Shown one piece after another: positions 20,301 through 27,545 of a DNA stretch of 58,756 bases (the stretch's first letter is position 1; every line of letters starts with the position of its first letter). The DNA is from Paenibacillus pabuli NBRC 13638 (GTDB lineage Bacteria; Bacillota; Bacilli; Paenibacillales; Paenibacillaceae). The stretch is taken from NCBI RefSeq assembly GCF_001514495.1, contig NZ_BCNM01000034.1, positions 1-58,756 on the forward strand, written 5' to 3'. A program made the translations under genes and the position numbers. The notes below the pieces were generated by a model that saw only the letters and a list, made by a program, of their open reading frames with translations, was not told the origin of the DNA and did no database searches.

Positions 20301-22846
20301 TCAAGCGTCTGGAACGGGACATAGGGGCGATCAGGCTTTTGCCGTTCTTTTATCAGTACAGACGGTTCACGCTGACTGTTCCCCAAAGTGTAATGATGCT
20401 CCGTTTCCAGCGGGGTATTCTCATGCACTGAAGTCGCCGCCGACAAGCGAGCAGCAGAAGCTTCCGATCGCATAGAGCCCCTTTGCAGCATGGAAAGTTG
20501 GAGAGACATCAAGTCCAGCTGCTTCTGTACGATTCCCTCCAGACCTGTACCTGTCACTAAGAAGTTGCTCTGTTCGGTTTCCTCCCCTGAAGTCGCCGCA
20601 TACGGATGGATATTCGCACTTTGCACAAGTGCTTCATCCTGCTCTTCTCTAAGCTTTGTCGGGCCGGTCTGTATGGAAGACTCTGGAAAATACGAAGATT
20701 GGCTGGCAATATACTTCCCTACTTCAGCAACAGTAGACATTTTTTCAAAGAACAGATGCATCGGAATATCCACGCCAAAATGATTTTTGATTGCATGTTT
20801 GGCATTGACAAGCAAAATGGAATCCATGCCGAGCTCCATGAAACTTCGGTTTACACCGATATCTTCTGGAGAATATCCTGAAATATTCGACATGATTTCC
20901 TGTACCACACTTGTGAAGGGATGGTTGTTTGCGTCCTGAATAATACGATTTTCCATCGTTAGCTTCTCCTTTTTTTCCTCCGTTTTGTGGAAAACTACCC
21001 TGCTGCTCTCTGCAACCATCACAGGCACAGCCCAGTGCCTATGTTGATCGAATGCATACGTCGGGACTGAAACGACACGCCTGCTGTAACCAGCATGGAG
21101 ACCTTTCCAGTCAATGAATTGGCCACGAACATATCGGCTAGCCGCCTTTTCCCAGACCATATTGCTTTCCAGACTCTGCGTTGCAGCAGCCGATTCGGAA
21201 GAATTTGGAGGTTCCACATGTTCAGGTCCGCCGAACCAGATTCCCTCCGCAAGTTCACCGTATTGCCCGGTGAAAGTCTCATGTTGCAGCAAAGCCAGCT
21301 TGCCCCTTAACTCTTGCGAGTGTAGTGCTAGTACTGCCAGCCTGTACTCATAAATGCCTCTACCAATATTTGAGGTATAACAAATGTTTTCGAAAGATAG
21401 TGGATCAGCTGTAAGAAGAAAAAGTCGATATTTATCGATCAGAGACCGCAAAGAGGTCAGCGTTCTGGCAGATAAAGTTAACAAGGAAGGTACGTACTCT
21501 GCATTGACCGGAAGAGACACGCTTCTGTCTCTTGTCTCTTCCAAAACAACGTGGCAGTTGGTGCCACTCATACCAAAAGAACTCACTCCACATCGGCGTA
21601 CATCAGCGCTCCTTTTCCAATCAGATAAGTGAGCATTGACATATACAGGAGACTTCGCAAAGTCAATTTGAGGGTTAGGTTTCTCGAAATGGATGGACGG
21701 AGGAAGCTGCTCATGATGAAGTGCCAATGCTGTTTTAATGAAACTAATAATGCCTGCGGCATGATATAAATGTCCGATATTGGGCTTTAGTGATCCGATT
21801 GCACAGAACTGGACTTTATCGGTATACGTGCGGAACGCATTATGAATCGCACGAACCTCAATCGGGTCGCCTATTGGTGTGCCTGTGCCGTGCGTTTCGA
21901 TGTACGACAGCGAAGCTGGATGAATGCCTGCACGCTCCCAAGCACGAATAAGGAGCTGCTCCTGAGCTGCCCGGTTAGGCGATGTAATGCCGATCGATTT
22001 ACCATCCTGATTGGAGACACTACCTTTAATTACGGCGTATACAGAGTCATTGTCGGCAATAGCACGTGACAAGGGCTTGAGCAGAATTGCTCCCACGCCC
22101 TCTCCTCTTACCGTCCCGTCAGCCCCTTCATCAAACGCCCTTACCGTAGATGAAGGAGACTCTATGCCTATTTGGGGCTGTTCGGCTTGCGGGTCAAGAA
22201 TTAATTGAATACCTCCCGCGATGGCCATATCACATTCGCGTGCCAACAGCGCTTGGCACGCCAGATGAACGGCGATTAACGATGAAGAGCAGGCCGTATC
22301 AATCACCAGGCTGGGACCTCTCAAATCGAGCAAATAACTGATTCTGCTCGCTATAGCCGAGGACATGTTTCCTACTGCGGCTGCCGATAAGAGCTCTGCA
22401 TTGTATGAAGCAATCATTTGCTTATACTCATTTTCATGTCCTGATCCGACATACACACCGGTCCGGCTTCCTTTTAACCGATCTCCGCCATATCCCGCAT
22501 CCTCAATCGCACTCCAGGCAATCTCAAGAAACAACCTTTGATATGGGTCCATCAACGCTGCCTCTTTTGGAGGGATACGAAAGAAGAATTCATCAAACGT
22601 GTCGATCTCTGACAAATAACCGCGCCGTGCTGCTTTTGGCCTGCCTTCCGACGTTCTGGCCTTAGGAGCTTCCCTAACCCAATCTTCGCCCCGGCACAGG
22701 TTGCTCCAGAATTGGTCCAGTGAATCAGCCCCAGGGACTTTGAGTGACATGCCGATCACCGCTATATCCTTGCCTGACTGCTCCTCAATTACTGCAGCTG
22801 GAGTATTATCCTCCTTCGTACGGCGAGGTAACAAACTTTTTTTCAT
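11324..22846 (-). CDS. Hybrid PKS-aminotransferase-NRPS (iturin/mycosubtilin-type, MycA/ItuA-like middle and end)
   Basis: A 3840-residue assembly-line protein. Domains (numbered from the ATG at 22846): ketosynthase 25-450 with Cys186, His319 and His359; no acyltransferase; ACP with Ser near 676; class-III PLP aminotransferase 850-1300 with Asp near 1108 and PLP-Lys near 1136; condensation 1330-1755 (HHLAADG); carrier with Ser near 1841 and no adenylation domain before it; condensation 1895-2320 (HHLIADG); adenylation 2340-2835; carrier with Ser near 2880; epimerase 2935-3385 (HHLVIDA, EGHGRE, NYLG); C-terminal condensation 3400-3825 (HHILLDG). The pocket reads D-L-T-K-I-G-E-V-G, an Asn code, so this module should give D-Asn. 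The KS extends the fatty acyl chain by one malonyl unit loaded in trans, and the aminotransferase makes the beta-amine. I chose ATG 22846, behind GGGGAGGGGAG, over an in-frame GTG at 22864. Confidence 0.95.
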   Translation of the reverse strand: MKKSLLPRRTKEDNTPAAVIEEQSGKDIAVIGMSLKVPGADSLDQFWSNLCRGEDWVREAPKARTSEGRPKAARRGYLSEIDTFDEFFFRIPPKEAALMDPYQRLFLEIAWSAIEDAGYGGDRLKGSRTGVYVGSGHENEYKQMIASYNAELLSAAAVGNMSSAIASRISYLLDLRGPSLVIDTACSSSLIAVHLACQALLARECDMAIAGGIQLILDPQAEQPQIGIESPSSTVRAFDEGADGTVRGEGVGAILLKPLSRAIADNDSVYAVIKGSVSNQDGKSIGITSPNRAAQEQLLIRAWERAGIHPASLSYIETHGTGTPIGDPIEVRAIHNAFRTYTDKVQFCAIGSLKPNIGHLYHAAGIISFIKTALALHHEQLPPSIHFEKPNPQIDFAKSPVYVNAHLSDWKRSADVRRCGVSSFGMSGTNCHVVLEETRDRSVSLPVNAEYVPSLLTLSARTLTSLRSLIDKYRLFLLTADPLSFENICYTSNIGRGIYEYRLAVLALHSQELRGKLALLQHETFTGQYGELAEGIWFGGPEHVEPPNSSESAAATQSLESNMVWEKAASRYVRGQFIDWKGLHAGYSRRVVSVPTYAFDQHRHWAVPVMVAESSRVVFHKTEEKKEKLTMENRIIQDANNHPFTSVVQEIMSNISGYSPEDIGVNRSFMELGMDSILLVNAKHAIKNHFGVDIPMHLFFEKMSTVAEVGKYIASQSSYFPESSIQTGPTKLREEQDEALVQSANIHPYAATSGEETEQSNFLVTGTGLEGIVQKQLDLMSLQLSMLQRGSMRSEASAARLSAATSVHENTPLETEHHYTLGNSQREPSVLIKERQKPDRPYVPFQTLETHSKTGLHPLQERFIDEFISRYTTKTVQSQLHTQAFRKVVANNRNVAGYRPYWKDMVYQIVVDHAQGSTITDIDGNNYIDLTMGFGVNLFGHQVSFINEAVQEAVHKGMCVGPINAVAGQVASALHQLTGIERAAFFNSGTEAIMVAMRLARAATNRTKIVIFSGSYHGTYDGVLAMSAGLGGISTPIAPGILQGMVDDLIVLNYDHPESLRFIERHAGELAAVLVEPVQSRRPDIQPTAFLKELRSLTAVNGIALIFDEVITGFRIHPGGAQAWFGIAADMVVYGKVVGGGLPIGIVAGKERYLDGIDGGMWSFGDASFPPHEERRTFVAGTFCQHPLAMNAALAVLRRIQKEGPVLQEQLNKKTAVLADRLNHYFAEKQVPLEIVHFGSLFRFVQKSDLELLYYLLIEKGIYIWEGRNCFLSTAHTEEDIDRIVYAVQDSVEELRSAGFLPPSSPTSPGGGRMQPVETSAAEVADQAEIHPLTAEQTQLWFASQANDDINHAYVESVVLRLEGTVDIERLRGAIRHVVQKNGMLRTRFSNDEGLYYTEPFESVASKIIFYEAERLDVPKDLPDSIPQELTGGFDLSESPLIRFGLLHFGHQQYRFIMQAHHLAADGWSLIQILKQIAGYYTMHNRFQASDSVLFSAFAQWQRSLPLEEKQLAREFWTRRLSNPVPELVLPANLALEPVIPYPGMRLSRSLNAEFTEELRAFGKKKGVSLFMLMLAAYNVLLSQISGLRQITVGIPVAGQLQMGVPHLVGQCVNLLPFSSRLPDEAELSDYTAQVRDEMLELLEHQRCSYVDIVTALVMEGQPVYPPVISTIFNFDKAPAFEFEGLTAQLESVLPTVFKYPISMNVLELDQELILELDVGSEVCAQEEAESWLEIYTLSLAAVVYRVWKEGEAESSSRFSKIHTSLSTSSFVLSELHAVSRNSYRTDIPAECTPTTSNDPDQRFAPPVTEMQIKIHTIWLEIMKLGNVGIHDHFLTVGGNSLAATVITARLQEELGSKVPLSLLFRHPTIAELAQVLEAVPASDFIQIPKATSAEFYPQSTSQRSIFAVEKLGRAGTAYNVTGLIVVEGTLDLQRLELAANLLVQRHECLRTSFHLDEDEPVQRVASEAVMEIPIHLLDSDAAEETILSTIRPFDLEQAPLLRMEYWTEQKESGSQYLLMDMHHLIADGLSANLLFEELIRLYDGQSLPVVTRHMKDFTQWQLGRFGAGYMRESEKYWSQQFKEGIPRMDWGIHHQRPAVRSFEGERYGFQLPAETLARIKEYAAAEKVTLYSYFLAAYKVLLFKYSAQEHIMVGTTASGRQYSGIERIPGMFVNTIPLRSHLIGDQWFSKLIHEVQINAVEAFEHQEYPLDRLSALPNVERDSSWNPLLGAVYVYQHQALSIDPQIGGDARFTVSEYKNRIAKFDLTLEVVEGFDELHLDLEYSTAVFHPEAIKTMAGHLSTILEVVSNQPDVSISEISLLHASETRQLLHECNETNSQLLLDQPMFALFEEQVQRTPDAIAISCAGVQLTYLELNMRANRFAQVLKEQGVLREMAVGLVMKRSPDLLAAILGTWKAGAYYVPIDPSYPKDRIGYILTDCKAQWVITDAAYEEVSNFTGCLIMAEEVYSNAPLTSVNPERSAELDDLAYIIYTSGSTGKPKGVMVEHQGLTNYIRWADQTYVRGDRIRFPLYSSISFDLTVTSMFTPLLSGNQIIIYPEDVEFALERICEEDEVDIIKLTPSHLKLLSLYNTEGSSLKRFIVGGEAFESSAASDITSLFGPHVEIYNEYGPTETVVGCMIHKYDSDEKYSQVPIGWPIDNMRLYISDEKGNLQAKHLPGELCIAGIGVARGYANQPELTLEKFVSNWFQEPGRVYRTGDLVRWLPGGGMEYLGRIDEQVKIRGYRIELGEVRNLLLDYPSIREAALLVKETESGEKHLCAFYVSAAELETGELESYLSRYLPQYMLPAEYIPMDRLPLSANGKVDIKKLPVISAEPIQSKLPLQVDTPGEADLLQAWREILRAPDAARDDHFMRLGGDSIKAIQIAARMKKCGYRLEAADILRWKTVSSIAPLLIPMDEAMPHRASELLEGDVPLAPIQHWFFRQDFAQMNYWNNSVTLIGAARFNDELVRETFRLLTVHHHALRMTFKRDGNHIQQSCNNADRQAFAFHVAEEMDGMDVDKFKAITERMTEDMHQAMDMEHGPLVQVGLIRGRDRDELILIIHHLVIDAVSWRILLDDFYDIYFALKQDIRPVLPSSSDSYLDYVQKMRAYIAVGEWKHELRYWKKELTRQVSPLNGDGINLKGQVRDCAVASLHFTQKATKALMQSATERYEVETSSLLLAALGTAMEAVGIPDGLWVNMEGHGREGFGEAADYSRTVGWFTSHYPIYLDTSAAKTPDKYVVQLHRNLQRIPHRGAGFNVLKYMLAEEESRQLNAYEIEPQICFNYLGEMDDSRYQDLFRLSQLPMHGTESPDADRPFVITCNVLLSDGRMLIEFDYNKQQFSEEIIQRMLQAFLSGWETIMYAGERPVFTNIENEGFQLVPSADRAILQQTAPLPLLKAYPLSPMQESMLFYYLRFPDSTAYEEQCVIHLQGNVDPERLRYCFQQVVNRHDILRTFFALRELERPLQAVVKSWMLPFEFMDWTGENGGCESEKLEQYLQQNRDRRFNLFGEVPLRVALIRTDANSYCLVWNFHHILLDGWSVGLLLSNIFDLYAEPSATQSFVPAAQYCEYIQWLEQRDPSVAEAYWETYLAGYRSKSVLPRIKETSGQYNRDELTRNLPEALQHALLQLSAEYGLTLNILFQAAWAAVLQNLSEIEDILFGAVVSGRSVEVKEINSMIGLFINTIPVRIKSASVTFLQLASQLQSEQLEKEPYSHIPLSAIQKSGGGAVLDHILVFENYPLELKLPSGLEMADYDLQEYTSYDFNLIVEPHEGFLVRFVYNDVAYRAEEMADWMNCLFLVLNQISENPNVLLKELFPNEIATSPDEGESLIKFHF

Positions 22847-22864
22847 CGGCTCTCCCCTCCCCAC

Positions 22865-25450
22865 TCACTGTGATACCGATCTGTTGGAAACAATATCAAC
22901 ACTCAGTAAAGACTCTAATGAGTCCGCGATCGTCTGGAACAGCCCTTTCATAAGAACCCCGTTCATTCTGGAAGGGTTATAGCGGAAAAATAGCTCTACT
23001 GAATCTGTCATATCCTGCCACTCCATGATCATATCGAATACGCCATGAAGGGCATCCTCTGTATGTAACCAACCCTTCCGTACGAACAGACAGCGGGCAT
23101 ATCCCGGTTCAATGCGAGGCACATATTTCTCAATATCTCTCTTGTGGTACACCTCTGCTTCGCCCACTTTTTTCTTCACACCTGCCAATAAGAGCAGATC
23201 TTCTATCCTCTCTACTTCTGCAAAATCCACGTTAAAAGGCACAATCCAGCCTTTGCCGTCCATCATAGTATGAACAGTCACTTTAGAGTCGATCGATATG
23301 TCATACATGGCGTTGGAAAGAAGGGCAAGCCATATTGCTTCCTCGGCAATCTGCAACTCGAGACAAAGTGTTTGAAAACGACTTCGTTGCGCCGGGTCTA
23401 CCGCCATGCGATACTGATTCTCTGCTCCACTCCACACCGCTTCGAAGTACGGTGCTTCCAATTGTACCGCCTGCAGCTGCAGCTTCTTTCTTGGCAATTC
23501 CTGCGAGCCTGAAATCAGTTGTGCAAGCTGTGCCACTGAAGGATACGCAAAAATATCGGTTAACGTGATGACATCCGGATATAGAAGGTCCACTTCCTCA
23601 AGCATCTGCATCACGAGAATGGAAGTTCCGCCTATCTCAAAAAAGCTGTCATTGACCCCAACATGTTTCTTGCCAAGCAGCTTACACCATATGTCAAACA
23701 ACGCTTGCTGCGTCTTGTCCTCGGGTCTTTGTACCAGTACTTCCTGTTCCCGAAGTTCCTCCCATTTTGTTAATTCGTCTTCTACGTTCCGAAATGCTCC
23801 CTCTTTGTATTTCTCAATATATTTATAACGCTGCAGTTTGCCACTGGTCGTTTGATGTATTTTCGAAATCGGCAGGATAACGGAAAGATGGATACCCATC
23901 ACTTGGTTCACATGTCTGCGAATCTGATCCGCGTAACGTCCGAACTCTTCCAGCTTGTCCCTGTACAAAACAAACAGTGCTGCTTCTTCCGTCCCTGTAT
24001 CTTCTCTGTATATACCACAGGCAATCATGCGTTTGATTTTCAAATCCGTGCATTCCTCTGCGATTCGTTCAATATCATAGGGGTAATAGTTGGAACCGTT
24101 AATAATGATGATATCTTTGGTTCTCCCCGTAAACACCAAATGGTTATTTATAAGAAAGCCAAGATCACCTGTATGGGCCCAACCGTCCGGAGTAAACAGA
24201 TTGTTGGTCGCTTCTTCATTGTTATAGTATCCATCCGTAATATTAGCACCCTTGATCTGGATAAATCCGACATAACCTTTGGGGAGAGTTCGACCTGAAT
24301 CGTCACATACTCTCACCTGACTGCTTCGTAGCGGGGTTCCCGTTCCAGAGAGTGCCAGGCCTGCTTCATCCTCACTTGATAGAAAATGAGCCTGGTCCCC
24401 GACATTGAGACTATCCCTGCGGACATAATACGTCGTAAATGCTTCGTGCTGCTCCTGAATACACACCGCCACACAAGCTTCAGCCATGCCATAGCCCATT
24501 TTCATCGTTTTCCCATCAAGCCCATAAATGGCCATCTCGTCTAAAAATTGTTGACAGGCCTCCACATCAATAGGTTCCGCACCATTCACGACAGCCTTGA
24601 TCCGGCTTAAATCCAAATCAAAGTAGCGCTGATTCGCAGCTTTATGATACGCATTCAAAAAATACTTGATTCCGAAATTGGGCGAAGCAAGCATCGTTGC
24701 CTTGAACTGGCTGGCCAACTGTAACCAGAGTACAGGCCTGCGGATGAAAAGCCAGGTTGGCATCTGATATTGGTTCAAACCGGCAACCAGCGGGAGCAAG
24801 TGGAACATAATCATGCCGAGGTCGTGAGTCAGGGGCATCCAATTCAGAAAAGCATCCTCTGAGGAGGCTCCCAAACGCTCTTCGAGATCATATATGTTCG
24901 CGAGAAGCTTGCGATGTGTCAGCTTGATACCCTTGGGCTCTCCCGTTGTCCCCGAAGAAAACTGAATAAAAGCAATATCGTCAGGGCGAGCAAGAACAGG
25001 TTTCTCATGATGTTCAACGGTCTGGTTCATCAGGTTCTTGACGTCCAGAAGAACACAGTTTCGATCTGGAAAGCAGGACAGACGCTCACGAAGCTCGGCG
25101 AGATGGCGCGATTCCGCCACGATAAAGGGATGCTTCAACACACCGGTTACACGCAACGTTTTTGCCAGCGCTTCTTCATTTTTACTCACCGTCAAAGGAA
25201 CAGGGATGATGCCGCCAAGCAGACAGGCCCAGAAAATAACCAGGAAATCACGGGTGTTATCCAACTGCAAAATCACTTCAGATCCTTCACTTACTCCGTT
25301 CTTTCTTAGCAGATGCACGGCAGACATCGAGGACTGATAGAGCTCTGCAAAGTTGCAAAACTCGCTTTGGAATTCCCCCTCAACAAAGGTGATACCTCGC
25401 TCTTCCAATTCAGTGTGACGACACAAGGCTTCATTGAGCGTACTAAACAT
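22865..25450 (-). CDS. Fatty acyl-AMP ligase with acyl carrier protein and a C-terminal half-condensation domain
   Basis: An 861-residue loading protein. Residues 1-550 form a fatty acyl-AMP ligase, with SSGTTGEPKG near 165-174, GYGMAE near 319, HTGDLG near 426 and Lys near 538 in TSGKLQRYK. An ACP follows (about 575-650, GGTS with Ser near 610). It should activate a fatty acid as acyl-AMP and load it on its own ACP. In MycA/ItuA this pair is fused to the KS protein; here it is a separate gene. The last ~200 residues resemble the C-terminal lobe of a condensation domain (ending near FRYNPSRMNG) without the catalytic half; I suspect a docking role. The gene overlaps the acyltransferase gene by 8 bases at its start, and its stop is 18 bases before the next ATG. 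Confidence 0.93.
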   Translation of the reverse strand: MFSTLNEALCRHTELEERGITFVEGEFQSEFCNFAELYQSSMSAVHLLRKNGVSEGSEVILQLDNTRDFLVIFWACLLGGIIPVPLTVSKNEEALAKTLRVTGVLKHPFIVAESRHLAELRERLSCFPDRNCVLLDVKNLMNQTVEHHEKPVLARPDDIAFIQFSSGTTGEPKGIKLTHRKLLANIYDLEERLGASSEDAFLNWMPLTHDLGMIMFHLLPLVAGLNQYQMPTWLFIRRPVLWLQLASQFKATMLASPNFGIKYFLNAYHKAANQRYFDLDLSRIKAVVNGAEPIDVEACQQFLDEMAIYGLDGKTMKMGYGMAEACVAVCIQEQHEAFTTYYVRRDSLNVGDQAHFLSSEDEAGLALSGTGTPLRSSQVRVCDDSGRTLPKGYVGFIQIKGANITDGYYNNEEATNNLFTPDGWAHTGDLGFLINNHLVFTGRTKDIIIINGSNYYPYDIERIAEECTDLKIKRMIACGIYREDTGTEEAALFVLYRDKLEEFGRYADQIRRHVNQVMGIHLSVILPISKIHQTTSGKLQRYKYIEKYKEGAFRNVEDELTKWEELREQEVLVQRPEDKTQQALFDIWCKLLGKKHVGVNDSFFEIGGTSILVMQMLEEVDLLYPDVITLTDIFAYPSVAQLAQLISGSQELPRKKLQLQAVQLEAPYFEAVWSGAENQYRMAVDPAQRSRFQTLCLELQIAEEAIWLALLSNAMYDISIDSKVTVHTMMDGKGWIVPFNVDFAEVERIEDLLLLAGVKKKVGEAEVYHKRDIEKYVPRIEPGYARCLFVRKGWLHTEDALHGVFDMIMEWQDMTDSVELFFRYNPSRMNGVLMKGLFQTIADSLESLLSVDIVSNRSVSQ

Positions 25451-26651
25451 GCTGAACCACTCCTTCTTCAGCTATATGACTGAGAATATCTCCCCGTTGT
25501 GGAGCAGGAGTCATCTTACAATCCAAAATGTGTTTTAAGGCTTTGAGAGCTTTATCATTGCCGCCTGCAAACTCCTCCGACTTAGCAAGCCGCTCTAACT
25601 CCCGAAAGGACCCCGCAACCTCTTCCAGATAGTCCGAAGTTTCAACGTGAATGTTGTGGTTTCTGGCACAAAGTGCAGCCTTTAAATAACGGGCATATGG
25701 CGCATTTTCAGTTCCCTTCGGAGCCCTGTCCTTCATGAGCTTCTGCCAGTCCTCCTTCTTGTCTGTAGGATGAATCAGGCATGATTCAGGTCTCTCTCTT
25801 CTCAGCATGTTACTTAACACACTACCTGGTCCAACCTCGATCAGGTTGTTAATCTGCCTTTCCATAAGGAATTGGACGCACCCCTGCCAGTGAACTTTCT
25901 CTACCATCTGTTCTGATAAAAAGGAGGGTATGCAGGTCTCGGAAGGATACGGAAGCGCCGTAACATTGGAAAGAACCGAGTACCGCATGGGATGAAAACG
26001 CATACAACTAAGTTCATCATACAATTTCATTGCTGCATCCTTCATCAATGGACTATGGAAAGCACCGCCCACCTGAAGAGGTGTAACGTAACCTCCCAGC
26101 GCGACAAATCGGTTTTGAATCATCGAGAGCGCATCCATATAACCTGAAACGACTGTTTGACGGCTGGAATTCAGATTGGAAATGACCACTTGACCCCGGA
26201 ATTCAGGCTCACGACATTCCTTCTCAATGACTTGTGAGCTAAGACCATGAACAGCGAGCATTGAGCCGGCTCTCTGCATCTGAGCATCCCGCATCAACAT
26301 GCCTCTAAGACGCACGAGACGAATGGCATCCGCAAAATGTAAGGCTCCCGAGGCGGTCAGTGCAGTGATCTCTCCAAGACTATGTCCGGCCAAATAGACT
26401 GGATTGAGTTCCGTCTTCTCCATTAACACACGAAAGGCAGCGATACCAACCGTCAAAATGCACGGCTGTGCGTACTCGGTCCGGGTTAACTCTGCCAAAT
26501 CCCCTTGAAAACAAAGTTTCGATACGCTGTTTCCCAATATCTCTGATGCCTCTTCAAACGTTCTTCTGGCTAATAGGGAACTGGTGAACAATTCCTGCCC
26601 CATGCCTATGTATTGTGATCCCTGACCCGGAAACAGCAGTGCGGTCTGCAT
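25443..26651 (-). CDS. Malonyl-CoA:ACP transacylase acting in trans (FenF/ItuD-like)
   Basis: A 402-residue FabD-family protein with FPGQGSQ at the N-terminus, the catalytic Ser near residue 91 in GHSLGE and His near 199 in GAFHSPLM. It has a tail of about 100 residues beyond the usual FabD core, as I recall for ItuD/FenF. The ATG at 26651 has a GGGGGG ribosome binding site; a TTG start ten codons upstream is less likely. It is the first gene of the operon, and the KS protein lacks its own acyltransferase domain. It is therefore the expected source of malonyl groups for the second ACP, drawing on malonyl-CoA. Confidence 0.92.
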   Translation of the reverse strand: MQTALLFPGQGSQYIGMGQELFTSSLLARRTFEEASEILGNSVSKLCFQGDLAELTRTEYAQPCILTVGIAAFRVLMEKTELNPVYLAGHSLGEITALTASGALHFADAIRLVRLRGMLMRDAQMQRAGSMLAVHGLSSQVIEKECREPEFRGQVVISNLNSSRQTVVSGYMDALSMIQNRFVALGGYVTPLQVGGAFHSPLMKDAAMKLYDELSCMRFHPMRYSVLSNVTALPYPSETCIPSFLSEQMVEKVHWQGCVQFLMERQINNLIEVGPGSVLSNMLRRERPESCLIHPTDKKEDWQKLMKDRAPKGTENAPYARYLKAALCARNHNIHVETSDYLEEVAGSFRELERLAKSEEFAGGNDKALKALKHILDCKMTPAPQRGDILSHIAEEGVVQHV

Positions 26652-26773
26652 AACATCCCCCCAAAACCATTTGTTCGACAATATTTGATATTAGAGATGC
26701 GTTGTTACACGATTTTTTTCGTATTTTTGTTGAAAAATAAGGATTTAAATACAAATATATTACATTTAAACAC

Positions 26774-26803
26774 ATTATATCAGCAATTACTTAAACAGTT
26801 CAA
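26774..26803 (-). promoter_or_regulatory. Promoter of the lipopeptide operon
   Basis: On the minus strand a -35 TTGAAC (26798-26803) and a consensus -10 TATAAT (26774-26779) are 18 bases apart, giving a leader of about 115 bases before the first ATG (26651). The leader is AT-rich; I see no terminator in it. The promoter is back-to-back with the tetR promoter, with the two -35 boxes only 17 bases apart. Confidence 0.65.
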
Positions 26804-26820
26804 TTTATTTTTTAGGTCTA

Positions 26821-26871
26821 TTGAAAATGAATCCAGTGTCATTTATAATATAATAAATCGCGATTCATTTT
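26821..26871 (+). promoter_or_regulatory. tetR-exporter promoter with inverted-repeat operator
   Basis: TTGAAA (26821-26826) and TATAAT (26844-26849) with a 17-base spacer form a near-consensus promoter. Perfect 10-base inverted arms AAAATGAATC (26824-26833) and GATTCATTTT (26862-26871) straddle it, and a second palindrome AATCGCGATT (26856-26865) lies at the expected start point. Either dyad could bind the TetR protein encoded just downstream. The ribosome binding site AGGGGG precedes the ATG at 26895. Confidence 0.6.
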
Positions 26872-26894
26872 AGGGAAAAGGGGGAACCGATCAG

Positions 26895-27545
26895 ATGTCT
26901 CCGAAGTTATCCGACGATCAAAAAGAGCAGCGAAATCTGCAAATTCTTGAAGCAGCCAAACGTGCATTTGAACAAAAAGGTTATGGGGCGACTACATTAA
27001 AAGACATTGTTGAAGAAGCTGGAATGAGCAGAGGATGGATTTATTTGTATTTCCAAAGCAAGGAAGAAATCTTCGAAGCATTACTTCAGTGGCAGGACCT
27101 GCAGCATAAAGATCATGTGGATGCGTTAATTGATTCTTCATTATCGATCTGGAAAATCATTCTCGACCTATATTCACAGCAATTGGAGGAACTACTCCGT
27201 TTCCCGGATGCCGGACTGCAGTCCGCATTCTATGAATATTCCCTGATTGGCTCACGGGATGAAGAACGCCGGGGCTTGCTGATGGAACGTTACAATTCAG
27301 GTGTTGCTCAATTTGCAAGATTAATTCAAATCGGAGTTGAGCGGGGAGAGTTCTCACCAACGATGGACCCTATGGACATTTCCAGACTCGCAGCATCGTA
27401 TCAGGAAGGTATTATGACCCACACCATCACTGTAGGTACCGAAAAAGCAAAAACCAGTATGCAGTTTGAAGCGTTGACCACGTATCTGAGAACACTGCTG
27501 CACCCAGCGATAATTTACAAACCTGAACATTCGGAGGAAAACTAA
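26895..27545 (+). CDS. TetR/AcrR-family transcriptional regulator
   Basis: A 216-residue one-component regulator. Residues 14-60 hold the TetR DNA-binding helices with the pattern TTLKDIVEEAGMSRGWIYLYF, and the rest is a helical ligand-binding domain that I cannot assign to a ligand. It is divergent from the lipopeptide operon and directly coupled to the exporter gene, whose ATG follows its TAA stop without a gap. The usual role of such pairs is to repress the pump until the substrate, here perhaps the lipopeptide or an intermediate, is sensed. Candidate operators lie in its own promoter, close enough to the operon's -35 to affect both directions (inference). Confidence 0.9.
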   Translation: MSPKLSDDQKEQRNLQILEAAKRAFEQKGYGATTLKDIVEEAGMSRGWIYLYFQSKEEIFEALLQWQDLQHKDHVDALIDSSLSIWKIILDLYSQQLEELLRFPDAGLQSAFYEYSLIGSRDEERRGLLMERYNSGVAQFARLIQIGVERGEFSPTMDPMDISRLAASYQEGIMTHTITVGTEKAKTSMQFEALTTYLRTLLHPAIIYKPEHSEEN

